Notes under the pieces: generated by a model
The model's input: only the letters and a program-made list of their open reading frames with translations
Databases searched by the model: none
What the model was told of the DNA's origin: nothing
Assembly: GCF_002021925.1 (NCBI RefSeq)
Contig: NZ_CP012546.1
Location: 930,001-994,000 of the forward strand
Direction: 5' to 3'
DNA from: Campylobacter pinnipediorum subsp. pinnipediorum
Lineage (GTDB): Bacteria; Campylobacterota; Campylobacteria; Campylobacterales; Campylobacteraceae
Length of the DNA: 64,000 nucleotides
Position numbers and translations under genes: made by a program
Part shown: one piece after another, positions 33,160 through 41,514 of the stretch
Layout of the letters: every line of letters starts with the position of its first letter
How positions within the stretch are numbered: the stretch's first letter is position 1

Positions 33160-34884
33160 TTATGCACTTTTTCCATTATTCACTACTTTTTTCTTTCTTT
33201 TTGATATTTTTAGAAGTTTTGCAGCGGCGTATGCTAGTAAAGTTATATCTAATGCTTCGTTACGCTCTCTTGTTTTTACCCATCTTAGTTTTGTGTATCC
33301 GTTTTTATCTTTTACTTTTTCTATTTTCTCAGCTGTTAGCTGGTTAAAAAACTCTTGCGTATAGCTCTCATTGTAGTGAAAGTATCCATCGCCGTGTTCT
33401 GTTATACTTAAAAGTCTGTATAATTCATTTTTACCTGCGTATGTTCCAATAGGCATAAATTTAACGCCTTTTTGTATATTTTTTAATTTATTTAAAAAAC
33501 TAGCTTTTGAGCTTTGTTCGCTTAGCCCTTTTGTTGCTATAAATCTTTTATCAAGGCTAACAAGTCTATATACTCTTTCAGCATTAAAGCCACTATCGAT
33601 ACAAACAAGAGATACAATAAACGTTTTATTATCCTCTCTTTTGAATTTTTTAACTAATTCTTTGTATGTATCCATCCACACTTTATCTTGGTCTGTGTTG
33701 CCCCAGCATTGTATATATTCAAGGTTATAAGCTTCAAGCCCACGCGCCCAACCTATGAAATTAATTTCTATTCTGTTATCTTGTATATCAACGCCGGCAG
33801 TGATAAACTCAACTTGCACAGGGAAGTTGTTAGCAGTGTATGTTTCGCGTCTGTTATATAGTTCGTTTTCATTAAACTTAACCGCTGGAGGCTCAAAACT
33901 CTCGCATTTAATAGTATTTATAAAAGTTTGTAACTTTAGCTGGTCGTTTTTGCTCTCATACCAATCTCTTGCAATATCACTCATTTTAAAAAAGGGGCTA
34001 TAAATTGCATTTAGAAAAAAGCCTGCAGTTTTTGAGTGTGGATTTTTTGCTATCCGCTCGCCATTTCTTACCGCCTCGTTTTTCTCTTGTTCGCTAAGTA
34101 GTGAGCCGCACTCCGCACATTGATATTTAGCCGTGTCATATAGTGGTTTTTCTTTGTCGTCTTTGTCCCAAACTAAATATTCAAATTTAAGAGTTTGTTT
34201 AAACCCGCAATGGGGGCAAGTTACATAAAAAAATCTTTTATCAGAACTTTCAAATTCTGCTTCAATAGCTGAACTACCTTTTATCGTAGGTGTTGAGCTT
34301 ATGATTATTTTTCTATCTGCAAATGTTATCGTTCTTTTTTCTGCTAGTTTTATACTATCGCCCTCTTTCGTAGCTTCACACCTATCAGCCTCATCAACTA
34401 AAAGCACCTTGATGGGTTTTGATGCTAGTTTTGATGGAGAGTTTGAGCCTACAAGCGCTAAGTTGCCACCACGAAAGTTTTTAATTAATATCGTATTGTT
34501 TGAATCGTTTGAGTTTATAAGTGCGTTTATCTCTTTGCAGTCTCTAATCATAGGAGTAAGTCGCCGTTTTGAGTAGTCTTCTGCGTCGTTTTCATTTGGG
34601 AGCATAAATAATACTGTGCTTGGCTCTTGATGAATATAGTAGCCTATAGTATTATTTATCATCTCGCTTTTCCCAAGCCGGGAAGCCCAAAGTAAAACTA
34701 CTTTACGCCTTTTTTGATTTGATATTTCGTTCATAGGCTCTATTTGATAAGAAAAAGGTTTAAATCTTCCATAATTTGATGAGCTTTCGCGTGATAAAAT
34801 TCTGAACTCTTTAGCCCACTCTGTTAAATTTAATCTCGGCTTTATAAAAATTGAGTTTGCAAAAATATTTATAATTTTTCTCAT
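33160..34884 (-). CDS. Terminase large subunit (lambda GpA family)
   Basis: 574 residues, intact. Opens with LTEWAKEFRILSRESSSNYG and QKRRKVVLLWASRLGKSEMI (ATPase Walker A variant), then KVLLVDEADRCEATKEGDS (Walker B). Zinc ligands CPHCGFKQ and CAECGSLL sit near 225-260. The nuclease part has FITAGVDIQDNRIEINFIGW and VCIDSGFNAERVYRLV. It packages DNA into heads; GpA-type enzymes usually cut at cos. First gene of the leftward late operon. Confidence 0.9.
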   Translation of the reverse strand: MRKIINIFANSIFIKPRLNLTEWAKEFRILSRESSSNYGRFKPFSYQIEPMNEISNQKRRKVVLLWASRLGKSEMINNTIGYYIHQEPSTVLFMLPNENDAEDYSKRRLTPMIRDCKEINALINSNDSNNTILIKNFRGGNLALVGSNSPSKLASKPIKVLLVDEADRCEATKEGDSIKLAEKRTITFADRKIIISSTPTIKGSSAIEAEFESSDKRFFYVTCPHCGFKQTLKFEYLVWDKDDKEKPLYDTAKYQCAECGSLLSEQEKNEAVRNGERIAKNPHSKTAGFFLNAIYSPFFKMSDIARDWYESKNDQLKLQTFINTIKCESFEPPAVKFNENELYNRRETYTANNFPVQVEFITAGVDIQDNRIEINFIGWARGLEAYNLEYIQCWGNTDQDKVWMDTYKELVKKFKREDNKTFIVSLVCIDSGFNAERVYRLVSLDKRFIATKGLSEQSSKASFLNKLKNIQKGVKFMPIGTYAGKNELYRLLSITEHGDGYFHYNESYTQEFFNQLTAEKIEKVKDKNGYTKLRWVKTRERNEALDITLLAYAAAKLLKISKRKKKVVNNGKSA

Positions 34885-35488
34885 GTATGTTTTTTTAAAT
34901 TTTAAAAGTGTGTTTTAATAGTCAGTAGCTCATAAACAAAAGTAAAAAAGTATTTTTTTACATTCTTTATTTTATCATTTTTTACCAATAAAAATCAAAA
35001 AAACTAATAATTTTTTTAAAATTTATTGTTTTTTAAAATAAATTTCTTTTATTTTTTAAGTTTAAAGCCTATTTTTTTATTAAAAATATTGCTAAGAATA
35101 CGATAAAAACGAAAATGAACCCCCTTAAGCTTTCTTATAAATCTCTTTCTTTCGGGCAGGCCCACCGCAGTTTAAAAAGTTTCTTGAGAAGGACCCGTTT
35201 ATATTTATAAAATCATTTAAGTTTAAAGCCTATTTTTTATATATTTTTTTATAGCTAAAATGCACACAATTAAGAGTTTTAATTGCAATCGCGTTTTTTT
35301 AAAACCTTTGTGGAGTGCGTTGTTATAGTGGCTAGTATTGATTTTAGTATATTGGGAATTTATCGGAAATTAAGGTTTTGTATATGGCGAATTTATCGGA
35401 AATTAAGGTTTAAGAATTGGGCGTTATCCATTGTATATTTTTGATAAGTTTTTGCATAAAATTGGTTAAAAAAATTACAAGGGGTAAA
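34885..35488. other. Gene-free divergent late region with repeats and a GC-rich island
   Basis: About 600 bp with no credible gene between leftward terL and rightward gpU. It holds a 23-bp direct repeat (35056-35078 and 35217-35239, TTAAGTTTAAAGCCTATTTT). Between its copies is a GC-rich patch (35117-35198) containing GGGCAGGCCCACCGC, in DNA that is otherwise >75% A/T. Two 33-bp tandem units lie at 35346-35411. Late promoters for both operons must be here, and a cos site is a reasonable guess for the GC-rich patch. Confidence 0.6.
35356..35411 (+). repeat. Tandem 33-bp iterons before the rightward tail operon
   Basis: GAATTTATCGGAAATTAAGG plus TTT occurs at 35356-35378 and, exactly, at 35389-35411. 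Each copy follows TATATTGG or TATATGGC. The spacing of 33 bp (three helical turns) puts both copies on one face of the DNA, as activator sites often are. They end about 80 bp before the gpU ATG. Confidence 0.8.
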
Positions 35489-35860
35489 ATGTTAATTGTA
35501 ATTGATAAATATATATTTGAAGTCAAACACAATATAAGCAATTTAACAAAATCCACAACAATAAACATAGATAAACAAAATACTATCACAAAACCAGTAT
35601 ATAGCCATCTTGGAGGCGTTGAAGATGATATTAGTTTTGATGCTACTATTTTGCTTGATGATATAAAAGACTTTACAGGGTTTGAAGAGCTGGTTAAAAA
35701 AGGCGAGCCTTTATCTTTTTCAAGCTTTGATTTAGCAGACAATAAACAAATTTTAATTAATAAACTTACCCAAAGTGTATCAAACTTTGTCAAAAGCTCT
35801 TTTAATGGCGTTACATACTACACAAAAAATATCAAAATATCGGGGTATGTCATTGAGTAA
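35489..35860 (+). CDS. Tail protein U (P2 gpU)
   Basis: 123 residues from ATG 35489 (AAGGGGTAAA RBS). The in-frame extension to 35417 lacks a ribosome site. Has MLIVIDKYIFEVKHNISNLT, KPVYSHLGGVEDDISFDATI and GVTYYTKNIKISGYVIE, the compact gpU fold (LGG..D.SFDATI). gpU caps tails. First gene of the rightward tail cluster, overlapping the next gene's start by 14 bp. Confidence 0.85.
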   Translation: MLIVIDKYIFEVKHNISNLTKSTTINIDKQNTITKPVYSHLGGVEDDISFDATILLDDIKDFTGFEELVKKGEPLSFSSFDLADNKQILINKLTQSVSNFVKSSFNGVTYYTKNIKISGYVIE

Positions 35861-36410
35861 AAATAACGATGATATATTAAAGCAAGCAAAGAGAGAAGTA
35901 AGAAACGCTATGAATAGAACTCTTACGAGAGCAAAACAAGAACAGATAAATATGCTTTTTAACAAAACATTGTTTAAAAAGCAGCTAATAAGAAAACACA
36001 CAAAAACAAAAAGAGCAGAGCAAGATGATTTAGATATAAAAATTTTTACTTATCACAAGAGAATGTCAATTGCTAGTCTACCAAAAGAAGAAAAGATCAA
36101 TGGAGTAGAAATAACAATAAGCAGAATTAATAAAGTTGTTGCTAGTGGCTTTGCATTACAAAAGCCACGCAGTCGTGATAGTAAGTTTTTAATTAGTTCA
36201 AAAGCTAATAAAATTGATGGCTTTATTGTGTCTACTTCCAACAAAATACCATCAAGCTACAAAACAAAAGAAGGAATTAAATTCACACAGCCACGAAATT
36301 ACAACGCACCAAAAAAACTAAAAAAAGGGCTAGTAGCTTTAGCCATAGATGAAACAAATAAACTATTAAAAAGAGCTAACGAGATATTTGAAGAGGAGTT
36401 AAGAAAATGA
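35847..36410 (+). CDS. Minor tail protein Z-like
   Basis: 187 residues from ATG 35847 (GGGG directly before). Basic and helical N-terminus, KQAKREVRNAMNRTLTRAKQ, then HKRMSIASLPKEEKINGVEI, SGFALQKPRSRDSKFLISSK and FTQPRNYNAPKKLKKGLVAL. Size, basic nature and the position match tail component Z of Mu/P2-like prophages. Only general similarity seen. Ends 4 bp past the gpX start. Confidence 0.6.
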   Translation: MSLSKNNDDILKQAKREVRNAMNRTLTRAKQEQINMLFNKTLFKKQLIRKHTKTKRAEQDDLDIKIFTYHKRMSIASLPKEEKINGVEITISRINKVVASGFALQKPRSRDSKFLISSKANKIDGFIVSTSNKIPSSYKTKEGIKFTQPRNYNAPKKLKKGLVALAIDETNKLLKRANEIFEEELRK

Positions 36411-36610
36411 AGTATTTAGCTAAAGATGGCGACACGCTCGATATGCTTTGTTATAAACAATATAAAACACTAGATACTGATGTTTATAGTGAGTTTTTAA
36501 GAGAAAACGAGCATTTATTAAATAAAAACACGCTTCAAAGTGGGGATATAGTATTTTTCCCCGATATTGAAGTTAAAAAAGTTAAAAAGGTTGTTTACTT
36601 ATGGGATTAA
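36407..36610 (+). CDS. Tail protein X (LysM-like)
   Basis: 67 residues: MKYLAKDGDTLDMLCYKQYK, then VYSEFLRENEHLLNKNTLQS and GDIVFFPDIE. This is the small P2 gpX fold, a LysM-like module (DGDTLD....GD.V.FP). It helps attach gpU and tape. Intact; overlapping neighbours on both sides. Confidence 0.9.
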   Translation: MKYLAKDGDTLDMLCYKQYKTLDTDVYSEFLRENEHLLNKNTLQSGDIVFFPDIEVKKVKKVVYLWD

Positions 36611-37520
36611 GATCAGAATATAAAAAACCAAAAGTGCAAATTTTATATAACGGTGTTGATAAAACTGCTTTGATGGATTGGGTTAATATAAGTATTGAAG
36701 ATAACGAAAGCAAAGAAACCGATAAATTAAATATAACGCTAGCTTATGGCGGAGCAATACCACGAGTTAAAGACAATATACAAATTTATATAGATGGTTA
36801 TTTTCTTGGTTATTTTGTTATTGCCAAAATAAAAACAAATTATAAAAAAAGTTACAACATAGAAGCAATATCTGCTAATTTTATGAGTAACTTAAAAGAT
36901 AAAAAAGCAGATCATTTTTAAACCTTAGCTATAAAAAGATTTTAGAGAGTGTAGCAAGCGAGCATGGTTTAAAAACAAAGATAAATTTTAATAAAATGAA
37001 TGATGTTGTGGAATTAGAACAGCACGATTTAAGCGATGCCGCATTTTGTGAAAAGATAGCAGATGATTTGGATTTAACTTTTAGTATAAAAAATCAAACA
37101 ATGATTTTTATTGACAAAGATAAAAAAGCCGATAGAGTAGAATATTTTTTAAATGATGATGATTATATAGATTTATCATTCGAGCAATTAGAGACAACAA
37201 ATTATAAATCTTGCGAAGTAACATGGCAAGATACAAAAACAAACGAAACAAAAATAACTAAAGTTGGCGATGGCGAGCCTGTGCTAAGAAGACAACTTTA
37301 TTCAGCCGACACAGAGCAAGAAGCCTTAAAAATAGCAAACAGCTATCTACAACAAAACCAAAATAATACTTTTAAGGGTAATGTTAAATGCATGGGTGTG
37401 GCTTTTTTTGCTGGTGGTTATTTAAACTTACAAATAGAAAACGAAACAAAACGAGCAATAATTAAAAAAATTACACATACTATAAATAAATCATGGATAA
37501 GTGATATAGAATTTTTTTAA
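36601..37520 (+). pseudogene. Tail protein D / late control (P2 gpD), frameshifted in T5
   Basis: The first frame, from ATG 36601, gives VQILYNGVDKTALMDWVNIS and DKLNITLAYGGAIPRVKDNI, ending at LKDKKADHF and a TAA. Adding one T to the T5 run (36914-36918) gives LNLSYKKILESVASEHGLKT and continues to 37520, with QHDLSDAAFCEKIADDLDLT. About 306 residues. gpD forms the hub to which the spike attaches. The gene's stop is followed by a strong hairpin. Confidence 0.85.
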
Positions 37521-37522
37521 TA

Positions 37523-37550
37523 AATATTACATAAAATTATATGTAATATT
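37523..37550 (+). terminator. Hairpin after gpD
   Basis: AATATTACATA and TATGTAATATT form an 11-bp perfect stem with a six-base loop (37534-37539), followed by TTATG. All A/T except two G-C pairs, so only moderately stable, but placed just 3 bp after the last prophage gene. Confidence 0.55.
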
Positions 37551-37607
37551 TTATGTATAAACTTTATTATGTTAATTTATTACTTTTTTACACACTGAGT
37601 TTTTTTG

Positions 37608-37647
37608 TTGACTTGTAAAACAATAATTGAATAATTTTTGTTTTGAG
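37608..37647 (+). repeat. Right copy of imperfect boundary repeat (candidate attR)
   Basis: TTGACTTGTAAAACAATAAT and following bases to TTTTGAG match 1337-1375 (see there). The copy lies between the last prophage gene and the first host gene. The 3' end of tRNA-Met is not repeated anywhere in 37521-37809, so if this is attR the crossover was outside the tRNA gene. Confidence 0.5.
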
Positions 37648-37739
37648 CTAGCAAGAATTAATAATTTTACTTACATTAAAAATATATCATTGCAAATAAC
37701 TCATAATTCTTAATATAAAATAATAAAATATATTTAATA

Positions 37740-37778
37740 TGTGATAAATATTTATTTTTATCACATTTGTGATAAAAT
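37740..37778 (+). promoter_or_regulatory. Inverted-repeat operator candidate before lactate permease
   Basis: TGTGATAA (37740-37747) is matched by TTATCACA (37758-37765), a 26-bp inverted repeat. A further TTGTGATAAAAT follows at 37767, whose GATAAAAT could be a -10 region about 30 bp before the ATG. Similar to the palindrome before the TAXI gene. A GntR- or CRP-like regulator of carboxylate uptake is inferred. Confidence 0.45.
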
Positions 37779-37809
37779 CGGATCTTTAATTTACACAAAG
37801 GTTGAAATC

Positions 37810-39448
37810 ATGGAATTATACAGACAAATTTATGATCCATTTTCAAATATATGGCTAAGTGCTTTTGTAGCAGCGCTACCTATATTTTTGTTTTTTTGCT
37901 TCATTAGTCGTTTTAAAACTAAAAGGTTATGTTGCTGCTTTTTTAACAGTATCATTAAGCTTAATAATAGCAATTATTGTTTATAAAATGCCAATAGCGA
38001 TAGCAGTAATGAGCTTTTTTCAAGGATTTTTTACAGGTCTTTGGCCTATAGCTTGGATTATATTAACCGCTATTTTTCTATATAAGCTAAGCGTAAAGTC
38101 AGGGTATTTTGAAACTTTAAAAGCATCAATTACTACTATAACACCTGATCATAGGGTGCAAGTTGTTATAATAGCTCTTTGTTTTGGAACATTTTTAGAG
38201 GGTGCTATAGGTTTTGGTGCACCTGTTGCCATAACAGCTGCTTTACTTGTTGGACTCGGACTAAATCCTCTACATGCAGCTGGTTTTTGTATGATAGCAA
38301 ACACAGCTCCAGCAGCATTTGGAGCAGTTGGAATTCCTATTGTTGCTATGGCTCAAACAACTGGAATTGATGAAAATATTTTATCAATGATGGTTGGAAG
38401 AATGCTACCTATAATAACTTTAAGTGTTCCGTTTTTTATAGTATTTTTAATGGATGGCTTTAAAGGTATTAAACAAACATTTTTACCATTATGTGTCGTT
38501 GCTTCTAGTTATACCTTAGTTCAATACCTAACAGCTAGTATTTTAGGACCACAGCTTGCAGATATAACTTCATCTGTGTTTTCAATAGCGATAACTGTTG
38601 TATTTTTGAAATTTTATAAAATAAAAAATATATACAGATTAGATGGAAAAACAAATTTTGATAATGATAAAAAAATTAATATAAAAGATATATTAAAAGC
38701 TTGGTCTCCATTTATATATCTTATAATTTTTATAGTTATATGGACAACACCTATTATAAAAACATTTGCTTCTTTTGCTGACATTACATTTTATTTGCCA
38801 TATCTAAAAGATAGTATTATCCAGACAGCTCCGCTTAGCTTAGATGAAAAGCCAGTAAATACAGCATATACTTTTCAAGCCATAAAAGCAATAGGTCTTG
38901 CAATATTGCTTGCTGGAATATGCACTATATTTACTTTAAAAATAAAGGCAAACATAGCTGTTGATGCAGCAAAAGAGACATTTAAAGAGATGTTTATGCC
39001 AATTGTTACAATAGGTCTTGTTGTAGCGTATGCTTTTATAGCTAAAAATAGCGCTCAAGCTGCCACTATGGGGCTAGCTCTAGCAAATACTGGTGGTGAA
39101 GCGTTTGCATTTTTCTCTCCAGTAATAGGTTGGGTTGGTGTTTTTCTAACTGGTTCTGTTACAAGCTCAAATTTGCTTTTTGGGACATTACAACAGGTGA
39201 CAGCATCGCAATTAAATATACCTGAAATAATATTTTTAGCAGCGAACACGGTAGGTGGAATGGCTGGAAAAATGATAAGCCCTCAAAGTATAGCCGTAGC
39301 TTGCGCAGCTGTTGGTCTTGTAGGAAGAGAGAGCGAGTTACTTAAATTTACACTAAAATACTCAATTATATATATAGTTGTTGGCGGTATCATAACTTGG
39401 GTAATATTAAATCTATTCCCTATGCTTATACCTGTTATTGTAAGTTAA
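37810..39448 (+). pseudogene. lctP: L-lactate permease (LctP family), frameshifted in a T7 run
   Basis: From ATG 37810 the protein begins MELYRQIYDPFSNIWLSAFV, then AALPIFLFF. The T7 run at 37891-37897 throws it out of frame. With six T it goes on ASLVVLKLKGYVAAFLTVSL, SLIIAIIVYKMPIAIA and through twelve or so TM helices (GFGAPVAITAALLVGLGLNP; ISPQSIAVACAAVGLVGR) to TAA 39448, about 546 residues, the family norm. A proton-linked lactate importer in the inner membrane. An internal start (37988) could give a truncated protein missing two helices. Either phase variation, a true mutant, or a homopolymer error. Confidence 0.9.
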
Positions 39449-39560
39449 CAATATAATCTTTTATTTATTTGTAACTTGCTTTTTAAGCTTGTTGCAAATA
39501 AACACACCTACAACAAAACGCTTAGTTTTAAATAATCCTAAAAAAGTTAATATATTAGAT

Positions 39561-39594
39561 AATTATTTTCCTCTCAAAAGAGAGGAAAATAATT
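39561..39594. terminator. Bidirectional terminator between lctP and the TAXI gene
   Basis: AATTATTTTCCTCTC, loop AAAA, then GAGAGGAAAATAATT: a perfect 15-bp stem flanked by A and T runs, placed between convergent genes. It can serve both strands. Confidence 0.9.
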
Positions 39595-40531
39595 ATTTTA
39601 ATATTCCAGCTTTCTTAAACTCAGCTTCAGCAGCTGGGTGTAACGGAGCAGAAAGACCTTCAAGCAAACTCTCTTTTGTTACAGATTTAAGTGCTGGATG
39701 AAGACTTTTATACTCATCAAAATTTTCTATAATAGACTTAACAACAGAAGCAACAGCATTATTGCTAGTTGACTCGGTAGCCACCAATACAGCCTTTACA
39801 CCAACACTATTTACATCTCTATCAACACCCTCATAAGTTCCTTTTGGTATAACACCTTTAGCAAAATACGGATACTGTTTTATCATGTCGTCTATATCAT
39901 CACCACTTATATCAAGTATATCAATAGGTAATGAATTTGCAGCGTCAGTTATATTTGCGGTTGGGTGTCCAACCATAAAGCTATAACCATCTATTTTTTT
40001 ATCTTTTAATGCGTGAGGACACTCTTGAGCAGTTAAAACACCTCTATACGCAAGTTTTGAAACATCAAATTTCTTAGCATCAAAAACAGCAAGTGTAGTA
40101 ACTTCATTCCCACTACCAGGATTGCCTACATTATACTTTTTGTCAGCTAAATCAACTATATTTTTTATACCACTTTCTTTAGAGACAACAAATGCTAATA
40201 GCTCTGGGTAAATTGCCATAACGGAACGCAGCTTATTATCACCCATATCTTTAAATTTACCAGTTCCATTGTATTTATCATAAACAACATCACTTTGAAC
40301 AAATCCAAAAGTAAGCTCTTTTTTTAAAACATTATTAAGATTGTAAACAGAACCTCCGGTTGATTGAACTGAACACTTAATCTTTGGATCTTTGTTAATA
40401 AGTCTGCATATAGCACCACCTATAGGATAGTAGGTGCCAGTCATACCTCCTGTGCCTATACTTATAAATTCTTTAGCATTAACCATAGAACTTAAAGCAA
40501 TTGCTGACAACAAAATAGAAACTTTTTTCAT
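39593..40531 (-). CDS. TAXI-family TRAP transporter solute-binding protein
   Basis: About 312 residues from MKKVSILLSAIALSSMVNAK (signal peptide, cleavage after VNA); an in-frame ATG at 40540 adds three residues. The mature start SIGTGGMTGTYYPIGGAICR is the TAXI signature, and GNPGSGNEVTTLAVF and YSFMVGHPTANITDAANS follow. It binds a carboxylate, glutamate or similar ligand in the periplasm. No membrane subunit is adjacent; neighbours are lactate permease and AguB. TGTGAT/ATCACA palindrome upstream. Confidence 0.85.
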   Translation of the reverse strand: MKKVSILLSAIALSSMVNAKEFISIGTGGMTGTYYPIGGAICRLINKDPKIKCSVQSTGGSVYNLNNVLKKELTFGFVQSDVVYDKYNGTGKFKDMGDNKLRSVMAIYPELLAFVVSKESGIKNIVDLADKKYNVGNPGSGNEVTTLAVFDAKKFDVSKLAYRGVLTAQECPHALKDKKIDGYSFMVGHPTANITDAANSLPIDILDISGDDIDDMIKQYPYFAKGVIPKGTYEGVDRDVNSVGVKAVLVATESTSNNAVASVVKSIIENFDEYKSLHPALKSVTKESLLEGLSAPLHPAAEAEFKKAGILK

Positions 40532-40560
40532 AATATCCAACTCCTATTAATTTAGTTTTT

Positions 40561-40575
40561 ATGTGATTATCACAT
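40561..40575 (-). promoter_or_regulatory. Perfect palindrome upstream of the TAXI gene
   Basis: ATGTGATTATCACAT (arms ATGTGAT/ATCACAT, one central base) lies 20-45 bp before the start codon. It shares arms with the repeats before lactate permease and tRNA-Met. Regulator unknown. Confidence 0.45.
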
Positions 40576-40624
40576 TTTAGTCATTACTTTTTTATTAAGT
40601 ATTAATAAATTTAAATTTTTGGAA

Positions 40625-41497
40625 CTAATCAATAAATCTCTTTAAAAGTCCACTATAGCTATCTATGCGCCTATCTCTTAAAAATGGCCAAATTCTGCGA
40701 ACATCTTCACTTTTTTTCATATCTACATCTACAATAAAGCACTCTTCCTTTTCGCTATCGGCTCTAAATAATTGCTCTCCTTGCGGGCCAAAAACAAAAC
40801 TATTACCCCAAAAACGTATACCATCAGATACACCGCTTTCATCTTTCTCAAAGCCAACCCTGTTTACAGTTACAACAGGAAGTCCATTTGCCACACTATG
40901 CCCTCTTTGAACCGCAACCCAAGCTTCAAGCTGTCTTAATTTTTCATCATCACTATCAAGATCAAACCAACCAATAGCAGTAGGGTATATCAAAATATCG
41001 GCTCCTTTTAAAGCCATTAATCTAGCAGCTTCTGGGTACCACTGATCCCAGCAAACCAAAACACCAAGTCGCCCTACACTAGTATCAATCGGCTCAAAAC
41101 CAATATCACCCGGTGTAAAATAAAACTTTTCATAAAAAAGTGGATCATCAGGAATATGCATCTTTCTGTATTTTCCAGCCAGAGAGCCATCTTTTTCAAA
41201 AACATAAGCCGTATTGTGATAAAGCCCAGTAGTTCTTTTTTCAAATAAAGATGTAACTAAAACAACTTTATTTTCTTTTGCTACATTAGCCCAAAACTTT
41301 ATATCGCTCTTATACTCATTTGCTAAATCAAAAAATTCAACATCTTCGCTTTGACAAAAATATTGAGTTTGATGCAACTCCTGTAAAACAACAAGTTCTG
41401 CACTGTTTTTACTTGCTTGTTTTATAAGCTCTAATGTTTTTTCAACTGTCTGTTTTTTTGTTTTATGAAATTTTTGTTGTATTAGCGCTACTTTCAT
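40625..41497 (-). CDS. aguB: N-carbamoylputrescine amidase
   Basis: 290 residues of the carbon-nitrogen hydrolase family. The catalytic triad is seen: Glu in VVLQELHQTQYF, Lys in KYRKMHIPDDPL and Cys in GVLVCWDQWYPEAA. It hydrolyses N-carbamoylputrescine to putrescine, ammonia and CO2. The family specificity is supported by FGPQGEQLFRADSEKEE and by agmatine deiminase two genes upstream on the same strand. RBS AAGGAGCATAA. Polyamine supply is a core need in Campylobacter relatives lacking ornithine decarboxylase. Confidence 0.9.
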   Translation of the reverse strand: MKVALIQQKFHKTKKQTVEKTLELIKQASKNSAELVVLQELHQTQYFCQSEDVEFFDLANEYKSDIKFWANVAKENKVVLVTSLFEKRTTGLYHNTAYVFEKDGSLAGKYRKMHIPDDPLFYEKFYFTPGDIGFEPIDTSVGRLGVLVCWDQWYPEAARLMALKGADILIYPTAIGWFDLDSDDEKLRQLEAWVAVQRGHSVANGLPVVTVNRVGFEKDESGVSDGIRFWGNSFVFGPQGEQLFRADSEKEECFIVDVDMKKSEDVRRIWPFLRDRRIDSYSGLLKRFID

Positions 41498-41514
41498 TTA
41501 TGCTCCTTAAAAAA

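Larger units (their letters stand above)
1337..37647. mobile_element. Integrated myovirus-type prophage (P2-like tail, lambda-like packaging), degraded
   Basis: A contiguous block starts with a tyrosine integrase and ends with tail protein D. It holds recombination, early, repressor, accessory, tail, lysis, baseplate, capsid and terminase genes. The contractile tail set (sheath, tube, chaperones, tape measure, V, W, J, I, U, X, D) is P2-like, while the terminase (GpA family), portal and capsid are lambda-like, so the phage is mosaic. The boundaries are my choice, based on an imperfect direct repeat (1337-1375 and 37608-37647) and on the switch to host genes on both sides. Many genes carry frameshifts or stops, so an inducible phage is unlikely if the sequence is right. 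Confidence 0.9.

Noticed and set aside
37988-39448. Lactate permease as an intact gene starting at 37988
   Set aside because: The missing first two helices are encoded immediately upstream in another frame and are joined by one base in a T7 run.
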